From: JAUWVG01 sp964633715
Lineage (GTDB): Bacteria; Acidobacteriota; Aminicenantia; Aminicenantales; Aminicenantaceae
DNA: 44,158 bases
Reading direction: 5' to 3'
Assembly (NCBI GenBank): GCA_964633715.1
Contig: CAZWHQ010000036.1
Coordinates: 1-44,158 of the forward strand
Of the stretch, positions 1 to 7,486 are shown one piece after another. Under the pieces are notes generated by a model. The model had not been told where the DNA came from. It saw nothing but the letters and a program-made list of their open reading frames with translations, and did no database searches. Within the stretch, counting starts at the first letter, position 1, and the number at the start of each line of letters is the position of its first letter. The position numbers were made by a program, and so were the translations under genes.

Positions 1-1
1 A

Positions 2-145
2 CCTGAAAGAAAAGAACTTAAGACTTTTCTAGCCTATTTTTTGGGGGATGTCCTGGATTCGATTCAAGGAGGAGATGTCCAATTGACTTTCCTTATCCAA
101 ATTGATATTTTTTTGGCATGGCGGCTTAAACTCAGATGCCTTTAA
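2..145 (+). CDS. Possible 3' end of an unidentified gene entering from the left
   Basis: A frame open from the window edge runs about 47 codons to a TAA at 143-145. Its composition looks protein-like (motifs such as KTFLAYFLGDV and IDIFLAWRLK), but I do not recognise the family. It ends 10 bases before a strong Shine-Dalgarno-like AGGAGGG at 156-162. The other two forward frames close quickly. It could equally be chance open sequence, because only a short stretch is visible. Confidence 0.25.
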   Translation, partial: PERKELKTFLAYFLGDVLDSIQGGDVQLTFLIQIDIFLAWRLKLRCL

Positions 146-168
146 TATTTACTCCAGGAGGGAGCTCA

Positions 169-222
169 ATGCGTATACGAATTTTATTGACTTTAATCCT
201 TTTTTTTGCTTATCGCCGATAA
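169..222 (+). other. Signal-peptide-like mini-ORF upstream of the DPP-IV gene
   Basis: An ATG at 169, placed 6-7 bases after AGGAGGG, opens a 17-codon frame (MRIRILLTLILFFAYRR) ending in TAA at 220-222. That stop overlaps an ATG at 222 that reads only MSINP, and its TGA overlaps the ATG at 236 of the peptidase gene. The peptide looks like the charged and hydrophobic part of a signal peptide. It may be a coupled leader, or the truncated start of a deleted exported protein. The frame differs from that of the peptidase. Confidence 0.4.
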
Positions 223-235
223 TGAGCATAAATCC

Positions 236-2509
236 ATGAAAAAAATAAAGGTGTTAACTAAATCAATTGTTTTAATAATTCTTTTCACATTTGTCTGTGT
301 GTGTACCCTCTTAGAGGGAGGACAGAAGGATTCTTCTCTGTTGACCTTGGATCGGATCTTTTCGGACGGGGAGTTTGGTGGTGAACGTTTTGGCGGTGTG
401 CAGTGGCTTGAAGATAGTTCAGGTTATACAGTGCTGGAATCTTCGCAGGTTTTGGAAAAGGGCAGGGATATCGTCAAATATGATCCTTTAACAGGAAAAA
501 GGGGGATTCTCGTCTCTGCCGAGCTGCTCGTGCCGGCCGGAGAATCGGAAGCGTTGGCTGTTCAGGGCTACACCTGGTCAAAGGGCATGAAAAAGCTATT
601 GATCTACACCAACAGCCAAAGAGTCTGGCGGCGAAATACCAGGGGAGACTATTGGATTTTAGATCTTGCCACCGGAAAACTAAACCAAATGGGAGGGAGG
701 GCCGAGCCGTCCTCTCTTATGTTCGCAAAATTTTCACCTGAGGGAGATCGAGTGGCCTATGTCGTAAAAAACAACATTTTTGTTGAAAATATCAGTACAG
801 GGCTTATCCAGCAGCTGACTTTCGACGGATCTGAAACGATCATCAATGGGACCTCAGACTGGACGTATGAGGAGGAATTTGGCATTCGCGATGGTTTTCG
901 CTGGAGCCCGGACGGCCATCACATTGCCTTTTGGCAGTTCGACAGCAGCAGGGTCGGGGAATTTACTCTGATCAACAATACGGATTCCCTTTATCCCAAA
1001 ACCATCACTTTCAGGCATGCCAAGGTTGGGACGACCAATTCAGCCTGCCGCATTGGTGTCATTGACTCAAGCGGGGGGGAACCCCTCTGGTTCGATCCGT
1101 CAAGAATAAATTCCCGCAATCACTATATCGCGCGGATGGAATGGGTGGATTCTGAGGAAATAGTTTTACAATGGTTGAATCGACTCCAGAATTTGGATTT
1201 TGTTATGGTGGGGGACATCGGAAACGGAGAGATCCGGACGATTCTTATAGAGAAAGATGACGCCTGGGTGAATGTGCAGAATATTACTTGGATTGATTCA
1301 GGTCAAGCTTTTCTCTGGTTGAGTGAGAGGGACGGCTGGCAGCATCTTTACCGGGCAGGCAGGGCCAAAGGCAGTCTACAGCTCTTGACCCAGGGGGAAT
1401 TCGATGTTGTGGGGATGCTGTCCGTCGATGAAAAAAACGGATGGATTTACTTTATCGCCTGTCCAAAAAATCCTACTCAGAGGTATCTCTATCGAGCTCC
1501 GCTCGACGGCAGTGGAAAAATTGAACGGATGACTCCGGACGGAGAATTTGGTTCCCATAGCTATCAGATTTCGCCCGACGCTCAGTGGGCCATCCACACA
1601 AAAAGCTCTTTTGGGGTGCCTCCCTATATTGAACTGATCGAACTTCCCACTCACAAAACTATCCGTACCTTGGCAGATAACGGTAAATTGACAGCTAAAC
1701 TCGATAGGTTAGCGAGAGGAAAATCCGAATTTTTCCGCGTGAATATTGGTGATGTTGAACTCGATGGTTGGATGATGCTTCCTCCGGATTTTAATCCAGA
1801 GAAAAAATACCCTTTGTTGTTCCACATCTATGGAGAGCCAGCCGGATCCACCGTTCGTGACAGCTGGGGAGGACGCAATTATTTGTGGCACCTGATGTTG
1901 ACTCAACAGGGCTATATTGTAGCGAGTCTGGATAACAGGGGGACAAATGTTCCTCGCGGACGGGCCTGGAGAAAGAGTATCTACCGGCAGGTAGGAATCC
2001 TGGCTGCTCAGGATCAAGCCGCTGCCTTGCAGAAAATGCTCAAGGACAGGTCCTACATCGACCCAAATCGAATCGGGATTTGGGGTTGGAGCGGCGGTGG
2101 ACAGATGAGCTTAAACATGATTTTCCGTTATCCCGAGCTGTACAATACGGCCATGGCCGTCGCCTTTGTGAGCCACCAGCTTCTTTATGATACTATCTAC
2201 CAGGAACGGTATATGGGACTTCCCGCTGACAACGAGGACGGATACACCAATGGATCTCCCATCACGCATGCCCATAATTTAGAAGGCAACCTTCTGATCG
2301 TTCACGGGACTGGGGATGATAACGTCCATTACCAGAGTTTCGAGCGGTTGGTCAATGAACTTGTCAAACACAACAAGGCCTTCACGATGATGGCCTACCC
2401 CAACCGGAGCCATGGCATTTCAGAGGGAGAAAACACAACAAGACACCTGTTCAGCCTTCTGACCCGATATCTATTGACCAACATGCCTCCAGATAAAAAA
2501 TCAAAATGA
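236..2509 (+). CDS. Dipeptidyl-peptidase IV family serine peptidase (S9B)
   Basis: Exported prolyl dipeptidyl peptidase of about 757 residues, near the usual family length. A basic N-terminus and hydrophobic stretch (residues 1-22) form a signal peptide or anchor. The N-terminal beta-propeller (DPPIV_N) carries the YEEE motif at about 211-214, the double-Glu pair that in the family holds the substrate amino terminus. The C-terminal alpha/beta-hydrolase domain has the nucleophile Ser619 in GWSGGG, Asp694 in HGTGDDNVH and His726 in NRSHG, so the catalytic triad is complete. GWSGGG instead of GWSYGG is a known bacterial variant. I start at ATG 236 rather than TTG 206, because 236 begins directly with the signal peptide. 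The stop overlaps the next gene's ATG (ATGA), so the two are probably co-translated. Likely role: peptide scavenging in the periplasm or at the cell surface. Confidence 0.92.
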   Translation: MKKIKVLTKSIVLIILFTFVCVCTLLEGGQKDSSLLTLDRIFSDGEFGGERFGGVQWLEDSSGYTVLESSQVLEKGRDIVKYDPLTGKRGILVSAELLVPAGESEALAVQGYTWSKGMKKLLIYTNSQRVWRRNTRGDYWILDLATGKLNQMGGRAEPSSLMFAKFSPEGDRVAYVVKNNIFVENISTGLIQQLTFDGSETIINGTSDWTYEEEFGIRDGFRWSPDGHHIAFWQFDSSRVGEFTLINNTDSLYPKTITFRHAKVGTTNSACRIGVIDSSGGEPLWFDPSRINSRNHYIARMEWVDSEEIVLQWLNRLQNLDFVMVGDIGNGEIRTILIEKDDAWVNVQNITWIDSGQAFLWLSERDGWQHLYRAGRAKGSLQLLTQGEFDVVGMLSVDEKNGWIYFIACPKNPTQRYLYRAPLDGSGKIERMTPDGEFGSHSYQISPDAQWAIHTKSSFGVPPYIELIELPTHKTIRTLADNGKLTAKLDRLARGKSEFFRVNIGDVELDGWMMLPPDFNPEKKYPLLFHIYGEPAGSTVRDSWGGRNYLWHLMLTQQGYIVASLDNRGTNVPRGRAWRKSIYRQVGILAAQDQAAALQKMLKDRSYIDPNRIGIWGWSGGGQMSLNMIFRYPELYNTAMAVAFVSHQLLYDTIYQERYMGLPADNEDGYTNGSPITHAHNLEGNLLIVHGTGDDNVHYQSFERLVNELVKHNKAFTMMAYPNRSHGISEGENTTRHLFSLLTRYLLTNMPPDKKSK

Positions 2510-3951
2510 AATTAACCAGAAGGGAATTTTTGTCTGCTCTAAGTATAGGCGCAGTAGGGACAACACTGGGGGGCTGTCGGCAGCCCCAGAGAATCGATAA
2601 ACCGAATGTTCTCTTTATTGTCATCGATGACCTAAATGACTGGTCCAGTGTCCTCGGAGGCCATCCCCAAGCCATCACGCCAAACCTTGAACGTTTGGCT
2701 AGGAGAAGTGTGACTTTTACCAATGCATACACGGCTGCTGCGGCCTGCAATCCCTCTCGGACTGCAATTATGACAGGTCTTCCCCCTTATCGGACTGGAA
2801 TTTACGAAAATTGGGTGCCGTGGCGGGAGTATATACCCGAGGCCGTGACCATTCCACAGTATTTTACTAAACACGGTTATTGGTCAGCAGGGGCAGGCAA
2901 AATCTTTCACAACAGCTTCCCCGATCCAAAGTCCTGGGAGGACTACTTCCCCTCAAAAACCAAACATTTCCCACCATACATCTATCCTGAAAATAGGCCG
3001 GTTCATATGCCCTACTACGAGGATATGTATAGGGAATTTGACTGGTGGGGGCATGACCGGCCAGACGAGGAGACGGGTGATTATAAAAGTGTCAGATGGG
3101 TGGGAGAACATTTCCAAGGATCTTTCGACCGCCCCTTCTTTCTTGCCTGCGGCCTTTATCGACCCCATCTTCCTTGGTTTGTTCCGAAAAAATATTTTGA
3201 AATGTTCCCCTTGGATACCGTAAAACTGCCAGAGATTAGAGAGGATGATCTAGACGATCTTCCCGAAGCAGCCATTCAGCTCATTCAGCGCCAAAAGGTC
3301 AAATACCACGACCGGATTATTCAACATGGCAAATGGAAAGAGGCTGTTCAGGCCTACCTTGCGTCCATAAGTTATGCTGACGCCATGTTGGGCCGTCTTT
3401 TAGATTTTCTTGATAACAGTCCATACACCGATAACACTGTAATCGTCCTCTGGTCGGATCACGGGTGGCAGCTCGGGGAAAAAACGCACTGGCGCAAGTA
3501 TGCCCTCTGGGAAAACATTGCCAATGTCCATTTCATGATATCCGTACCTAAGGGGGCCCCGGGTCTACCGAGGGGAACGCGGAAAGGTTCACGCTGCCAC
3601 CGGGTGGTGAGCCTCCAGGATATCTACCCAACCCTTCTCGATATCTGCGGCCTGCCAAAGCGTGATGACATTTGGGGTGACAGTCTTGTCCCTCTCCTCA
3701 ATAATCCGAATAAAAGTTGGAACCATTCAGCGGTCACAACGGTTTTTACTGGTGATCTGGCGGTCAGTTGGGAAAACTGGCGTTATCTCAGCTACGCGGA
3801 TGGAGGAGAGGAACTTTATGATCTGGAGAGCGACCCTAATGAATGGAAAAATTTAGCGGATGATCCGGGATATAGTGACATCAAGATAAAGATGAAAGCC
3901 AAACTTCCAAAAAATCCCGCTGCAAGAGTGCAAAGGGAGAATAAACCTTAA
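2506..3951 (+). CDS. Exported Cys-type sulfatase, iduronate-2-sulfatase-like
   Basis: A 481-residue sulfatase of the alkaline-phosphatase superfamily. The N-terminus has a twin-arginine type signal (TRREFLSALS) ending near a Cys at about residue 24, so it may be a Tat-exported lipoprotein. The metal-binding start VLFIVIDDLNDW resembles iduronate-2-sulfatase relatives. Cys81 in ACNPSR fits the C-x-P-S-R motif that formylglycine-generating enzyme converts to formylglycine. A second metal-site motif, WSDHGWQLGEKTHW, lies near residue 320. The ELYDLESDPNEWKNL element is typical of sulfatase C-terminal domains. It overlaps the DPP-IV stop by four bases. The substrate cannot be told from sequence; sulfated polysaccharide is likely. 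No formylglycine-generating enzyme gene is in the window. Confidence 0.92.
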   Translation: MKLTRREFLSALSIGAVGTTLGGCRQPQRIDKPNVLFIVIDDLNDWSSVLGGHPQAITPNLERLARRSVTFTNAYTAAAACNPSRTAIMTGLPPYRTGIYENWVPWREYIPEAVTIPQYFTKHGYWSAGAGKIFHNSFPDPKSWEDYFPSKTKHFPPYIYPENRPVHMPYYEDMYREFDWWGHDRPDEETGDYKSVRWVGEHFQGSFDRPFFLACGLYRPHLPWFVPKKYFEMFPLDTVKLPEIREDDLDDLPEAAIQLIQRQKVKYHDRIIQHGKWKEAVQAYLASISYADAMLGRLLDFLDNSPYTDNTVIVLWSDHGWQLGEKTHWRKYALWENIANVHFMISVPKGAPGLPRGTRKGSRCHRVVSLQDIYPTLLDICGLPKRDDIWGDSLVPLLNNPNKSWNHSAVTTVFTGDLAVSWENWRYLSYADGGEELYDLESDPNEWKNLADDPGYSDIKIKMKAKLPKNPAARVQRENKP

Positions 3952-3954
3952 TTT

Positions 3955-4821
3955 ATGGCCGGCAAAGAATTTTCACAACCTGTGATTGATTTGATTCAGC
4001 GGCGGTCATCCTGGAGAAGTTATGAATCGCGTCCTCTCGAAACTCAAACCCGTGAATTGATACGCAATTATTTGGGGGCCCAAACTGGGGGGCCGTTTAG
4101 CTGTAAGATGCGCTTCCATTTGGTTGAGAAAAATGATCCAGCTGTTTTCGATAATGTTCGCTTAGGGACTTATGGATTTATAAAAAATGCCCAGAATTTT
4201 ATTGTTGGGGCTGTCATTCCCGGAGAGAAACATTGGGAAGACTATGGTTATGTTCTGGAAAAAATCATATTGAAAATGACCGACTTAGAACTGGGGACCT
4301 GCTGGATGGGAGGAACCTTTAAACGCAGCGAATTCGGCAGGGCTATAAATATTTCAGACGATGAGGTAGTTCCTGCCATAACTCCTGTTGGTTATCCTAC
4401 GCTCAAGAGGAGTCTTCGAGATGGGATTATCCGAAGGGGAGCGAAATCACATTCGAGAAAAAACTGGGAGAGATTATTTTTCGTTGACAATTTTGAAACG
4501 CCATTCATTCAGAATGAGCTAGATGTGTATGGTGTTGTACTGGAAATGGTCCGTTTGGCCCCTTCAGCCTCGAATAAACAGCCGTGGCAAATTGTAAAAC
4601 AAGGCCACAGCTACCATTTTTTTCTGAAGCGCACAGCAAAATATTCAAATGGAAATATTGGTGATCTGCAGCGGATTGACATGGGAATAGCCATGTCCCA
4701 TTTTGAATTAACAGCAAGACAGTTAGGATTAAGTGGAGGCTGGGAAGATATTCACTCCGATTTAGAGTGTCCTAAAGATTTGGAGTACTGTATCACTTGG
4801 AGAGATGCTTCATTTCTTTGA
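3955..4821 (+). CDS. Nitroreductase-family protein (putative TM nitroreductase type)
   Basis: A 288-residue protein matching the nitroreductase-fold family annotated as putative TM nitroreductase. The start has the family hallmark VIDLIQRRSSWRSYESRPL, where the RRSxRxY stretch contacts flavin phosphate. A second nitroreductase-like half carries MVRLAPSASNKQPWQIV near residues 196-212, typical of FMN binding. Electron donor and substrate are unknown. It starts 3 bases after the sulfatase stop and probably belongs to the same transcript, although only a distant AGGGAG precedes the ATG. Its last 12 bases overlap the end of the convergent minus-strand gene. Confidence 0.8.
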   Translation: MAGKEFSQPVIDLIQRRSSWRSYESRPLETQTRELIRNYLGAQTGGPFSCKMRFHLVEKNDPAVFDNVRLGTYGFIKNAQNFIVGAVIPGEKHWEDYGYVLEKIILKMTDLELGTCWMGGTFKRSEFGRAINISDDEVVPAITPVGYPTLKRSLRDGIIRRGAKSHSRKNWERLFFVDNFETPFIQNELDVYGVVLEMVRLAPSASNKQPWQIVKQGHSYHFFLKRTAKYSNGNIGDLQRIDMGIAMSHFELTARQLGLSGGWEDIHSDLECPKDLEYCITWRDASFL

Positions 4822-5127
4822 CATCTTTTTTAAGTTTTGCATCCGGAATTCGATAGCCTTTCTTGTTTCAAAGTAGACCTGAGATATTAAGCGGCTAAAT
4901 GATTTTTTTTCAGCATGATCAGATGATGCCTTTTGAATTTCCCTTAAGATATCTTCTACAGTCAAGGTCGGATTGTATTCCGGGTGAATTGTTGTGATTT
5001 GAGTGAGGATCGAAAAACAGACCAGCAGCCTGATGGTTTCTGAAAAACTGATACTATAGGCCTCTACTCCAATGTTGATGTATTCCTCAAGCCAATCGGG
5101 AAGGAGGACTTGATATCTTTTTAGCAT
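4810..5127 (-). CDS. Small ribbon-helix-helix-like protein, putative regulator
   Basis: A 105-residue protein starting KRYQVLLPDWLEEYI, then a stretch SISFSETIRLLVCFSIL. A short beta-strand followed by two helices with SFSETIRLLV is the arrangement of ribbon-helix-helix (MetJ/Arc) DNA-binding domains, but the assignment rests on pattern only. The C-terminal half (residues 60-105) is charged and helical and contains VYFETRKAIEF. An AGGAGA lies 5-6 bases before the ATG. A 17-bp palindrome sits about 52-68 bases upstream and overlaps a TATAAT-like box, which fits autoregulation. A degraded copy of its C-terminal end lies upstream at 5306-5407. The gene overlaps the end of the nitroreductase gene convergently. 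Confidence 0.55.
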   Translation of the reverse strand: MLKRYQVLLPDWLEEYINIGVEAYSISFSETIRLLVCFSILTQITTIHPEYNPTLTVEDILREIQKASSDHAEKKSFSRLISQVYFETRKAIEFRMQNLKKMSKK

Positions 5128-5158
5128 TTTTCTCTCCTGAATAAAAACTCCCTTTGTG

Positions 5159-5200
5159 TTGACAAATGGTATGTCGAGTAGTATATATTATACTATATAG
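5159..5200. promoter_or_regulatory. Palindromic operator overlapping back-to-back promoter-like elements
   Basis: The sequence TAGTATATATTATACTA at 5179-5195 is a perfect 7-bp inverted repeat with a 3-bp centre. On the plus strand TTGACA (5159-5164) is 17 bases from TATATA (5182-5187), a good sigma70-type layout. On the minus strand a TATAAT (5192-5187) lies inside the palindrome and faces the small regulator-like gene. Binding here would block both directions. Function is inferred. Confidence 0.45.
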
Positions 5201-5858
5201 TGAAAAATTAAAACATTATAATATTGATATAGATAGAAAATAACCTAAAAAGGTGGAAGCCCAAGGGGATCGGCTGAAGGGAACCCCTGAGCGTGCAGGT
5301 CCTATTCATAGAGTTTCAGAATCCTTCTCCATTTTAAATTCTACGGTTTTCCTTGTCTCGAAATAGAGGGCTCTTTCTCCTCTTAAAACAAGGGGCAAGT
5401 CATTTTTCTAGCTCAAGAAGCCTTAGGAAAAGAATGGCTAAAAACAAAACAAAATTTGAAGGAGAGCTGGCATGATTTATATGTTAAAGAGAAGCTGGCT
5501 GTTAAGGGGTTAATAAGCAAAAGGGGGTTTTTGAAGGGAACCTGCCCAGCCAGCGCAACAGGTCTAAAACAACATTAGCACATCCTATTATGAAAATCAA
5601 TACTAAATTGATGTATTTAGTTAAAAAATTAATATTTTTTGTAAAGAGCTCTTGAAACTTGAGTGAATGAATTTTAATTTATATGATTTTGCTTTGATTA
5701 GCTCTAAGGTATGGACTGGAATTTTTGAACAGAAGAGGAGCAAGGTTTTGAAGGGAGAAAGGGCAAGAATGGCTATCGAACTATTGACGGATGGAAGAAC
5801 AGCGGAGTGCCCTACACGCATAATTTAAATGAAAAATTAGTTTATAAATTTAAATAAT
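5201..5858. other. Long decayed intergenic region
   Basis: No convincing intact gene lies between the small regulator-like gene and the isomerase gene. The stretch holds the minus-strand remnant at 5306-5407. It also holds a stop-free plus-strand frame at about 5382-5578 (about 65 codons, with protein-like motifs such as QEALGKEWLKTKQNLKESW) that lacks a start codon with a ribosome site. A possible 53-codon ORF at 5667-5828 (ATG start, ending ELLTDGRTAECPTRII) has no Shine-Dalgarno. Two loosely similar blocks around GAAGGGAACC, at 5277-5300 and 5533-5562, may be an old duplication. I read the region as gene debris. Confidence 0.5.
5306..5407 (-). pseudogene. Remnant of a paralogue of the small regulator-like gene
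   Basis: Read on the minus strand, this stretch ends ...ALYFETRKTVEFKME... before a TGA at 5308-5306. The intact gene at 4810-5127 ends ...QVYFETRKAIEFRMQ.... Nearly all the shared codons differ at synonymous positions, so this is an old homologous copy and not a recent duplication. A TAG at 5410-5408 interrupts the frame just upstream, and the N-terminal DNA-binding part is not recognisable. Confidence 0.55.
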
Positions 5859-7367
5859 TTAGATTTCTTCTGGAGTTTTGTCGTCGTAACATTCGAAAGG
5901 AATCTTCATCTCTTCGGCGAGGGCCTTCAACTCTCCGAGATGGTCTCCCAGAACTGTCATCGGATGATTTGAGGAGATGTGCCATTCAATCCGGCCGCAG
6001 AGTTTGAGATACCAATGAGGCCAATCCGAACTGCAGTGAGCAGAGCGTTCTCTCCAGACTTCTTCCGTAGGGACATCGGTAACACCACGTCCAGCACAAA
6101 GACAGAGTTGATGATTTCGGTAAAAAAAACGGGCCCATGTAACGACTCCTGGAATGCGAACAACAACCGAACTTGTCCCTCCACCTTTTTCGTGATAGAT
6201 AAAGGTCTGTCGTTCAGACCAAGCTCCTTCGAGAGACTTATGGCTTCCGTGTGCAAAAAAAGGAGCGAGTGCTCCTGAATTGACAAACCAGTACAATCCT
6301 TGTTCTGTATCCCAATATCTGAGGTCGTTAAATCCAACCGGTTCCCCATGTTGAAGAAGTTTTAAAACCTGCATGGTTATGGCGGCCCCGTCATCGGCCT
6401 CTGTGGCTGCAACGACGGTTTGACCATCGGATTCCGGCCTGAGTCTATTATTTAAAATTCCTAAGCTCAAATCAGTAGATGGATAGTGTTCAATCCAGTC
6501 TAGCTGATCCTGGACACCCAAGAAATCCAACCCGAATTGGTCTTTTAGCTCCAGAAGTGCAAAATAAACTTTCATTTGAAAGAGAACCATGTCTGTTGTT
6601 AGGTGCTGAACCGGATCTTTGCCCAGGCGAATGTCCATTCCCTTATCCTGAAGAAATTGTAAGGCCTTTTCGGCTCTTTTGTCTTTGATCTTTTCCGTAA
6701 GCTTGAGAAGGCGGAGTCCATCAAATCCTTCACGGGAGATTCCAAAATGCCTTAAAAAGTCGGCTTCAGAAATCTTATTCCACATCTGCATGGATCGGGG
6801 GCCAACGGCTCCGTAAATTTTTCCCTTTAACTGCAGGATCACTCTTTGGGCATTTTTGCGGTCCTCAGGAGAGGGAATGATTGGAACGGGTGTAAAAGGC
6901 GGAGGATTGAGGTGTCCATTCTTGAGAAAAAACTCGAGAGTATCTGTGTAATTTTTTTGATCTTCGAATTTTTCTATAAACAGGCGGCTTGTGGAGATGC
7001 CCATATGTTCTGTTCCGGAAGCGGTGGCAAGAAGTCCGACGTTTCCTGGATAATCTGGGATGGAACTTCCCAGCATTAATTTGGGGATGTCTGGGGGCAG
7101 CTGCCACATTGGGCTGACGGAAAAATCGGGATAGGCCCAACCGGACATAAAATTGATAAATCGATCCCCCTTAGCCTTTTGGATAACAAACATTCCTTGA
7201 GAGACACTTGCAATCGGCAAATCTGGATTGAGCACATTAGCTGTCCATCCGCATCTTTCTATGACTTGAATGACATGTTTCAGCTGAATTTTTGCTGTGG
7301 GCCATACGGATTCGTTCGGGCCCTTTCGGCTGTCCAATGGCAAGTAGATATCGACAGTTTTGTTCAT
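5859..7367 (-). CDS. L-fucose-isomerase-fold sugar isomerase
   Basis: A 502-residue cytoplasmic aldose-ketose isomerase related to L-fucose (D-arabinose) isomerase FucI. Candidates for the three metal and catalytic ligands of the family are all present in order: Glu323 in ATEADDG, Asp348 in FNDLRYWD and His468 in SNHPMTVLGDH. The protein is shorter than E. coli FucI (about 590), as many FucI-like homologues are. It lies downstream of a xylulokinase gene on the same strand, with 119 bases between them. Pairing with a xylulokinase and not a fuculokinase suggests a ketose such as D-ribulose or D-xylulose as product. The substrate is inferred and could be D-arabinose, L-fucose or another aldose. 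Confidence 0.82.
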   Translation of the reverse strand: MNKTVDIYLPLDSRKGPNESVWPTAKIQLKHVIQVIERCGWTANVLNPDLPIASVSQGMFVIQKAKGDRFINFMSGWAYPDFSVSPMWQLPPDIPKLMLGSSIPDYPGNVGLLATASGTEHMGISTSRLFIEKFEDQKNYTDTLEFFLKNGHLNPPPFTPVPIIPSPEDRKNAQRVILQLKGKIYGAVGPRSMQMWNKISEADFLRHFGISREGFDGLRLLKLTEKIKDKRAEKALQFLQDKGMDIRLGKDPVQHLTTDMVLFQMKVYFALLELKDQFGLDFLGVQDQLDWIEHYPSTDLSLGILNNRLRPESDGQTVVAATEADDGAAITMQVLKLLQHGEPVGFNDLRYWDTEQGLYWFVNSGALAPFFAHGSHKSLEGAWSERQTFIYHEKGGGTSSVVVRIPGVVTWARFFYRNHQLCLCAGRGVTDVPTEEVWRERSAHCSSDWPHWYLKLCGRIEWHISSNHPMTVLGDHLGELKALAEEMKIPFECYDDKTPEEI

Positions 7368-7486
7368 TTAAGCCCTCCACATAGGGGACAATTGGTAAAG
7401 ATGGCTTATCATCGAGATAGATCTTGACAGTATCACAAAAAATCGTGAATTTCCAGATCCCGAAAACGCAGTTGTTCCCCTTACGC

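Noticed and set aside
5667..5828. 53-codon ORF as a small protein gene
   Set aside because: Has an ATG but no ribosome site, lies in a region of gene debris and matches no family I know.
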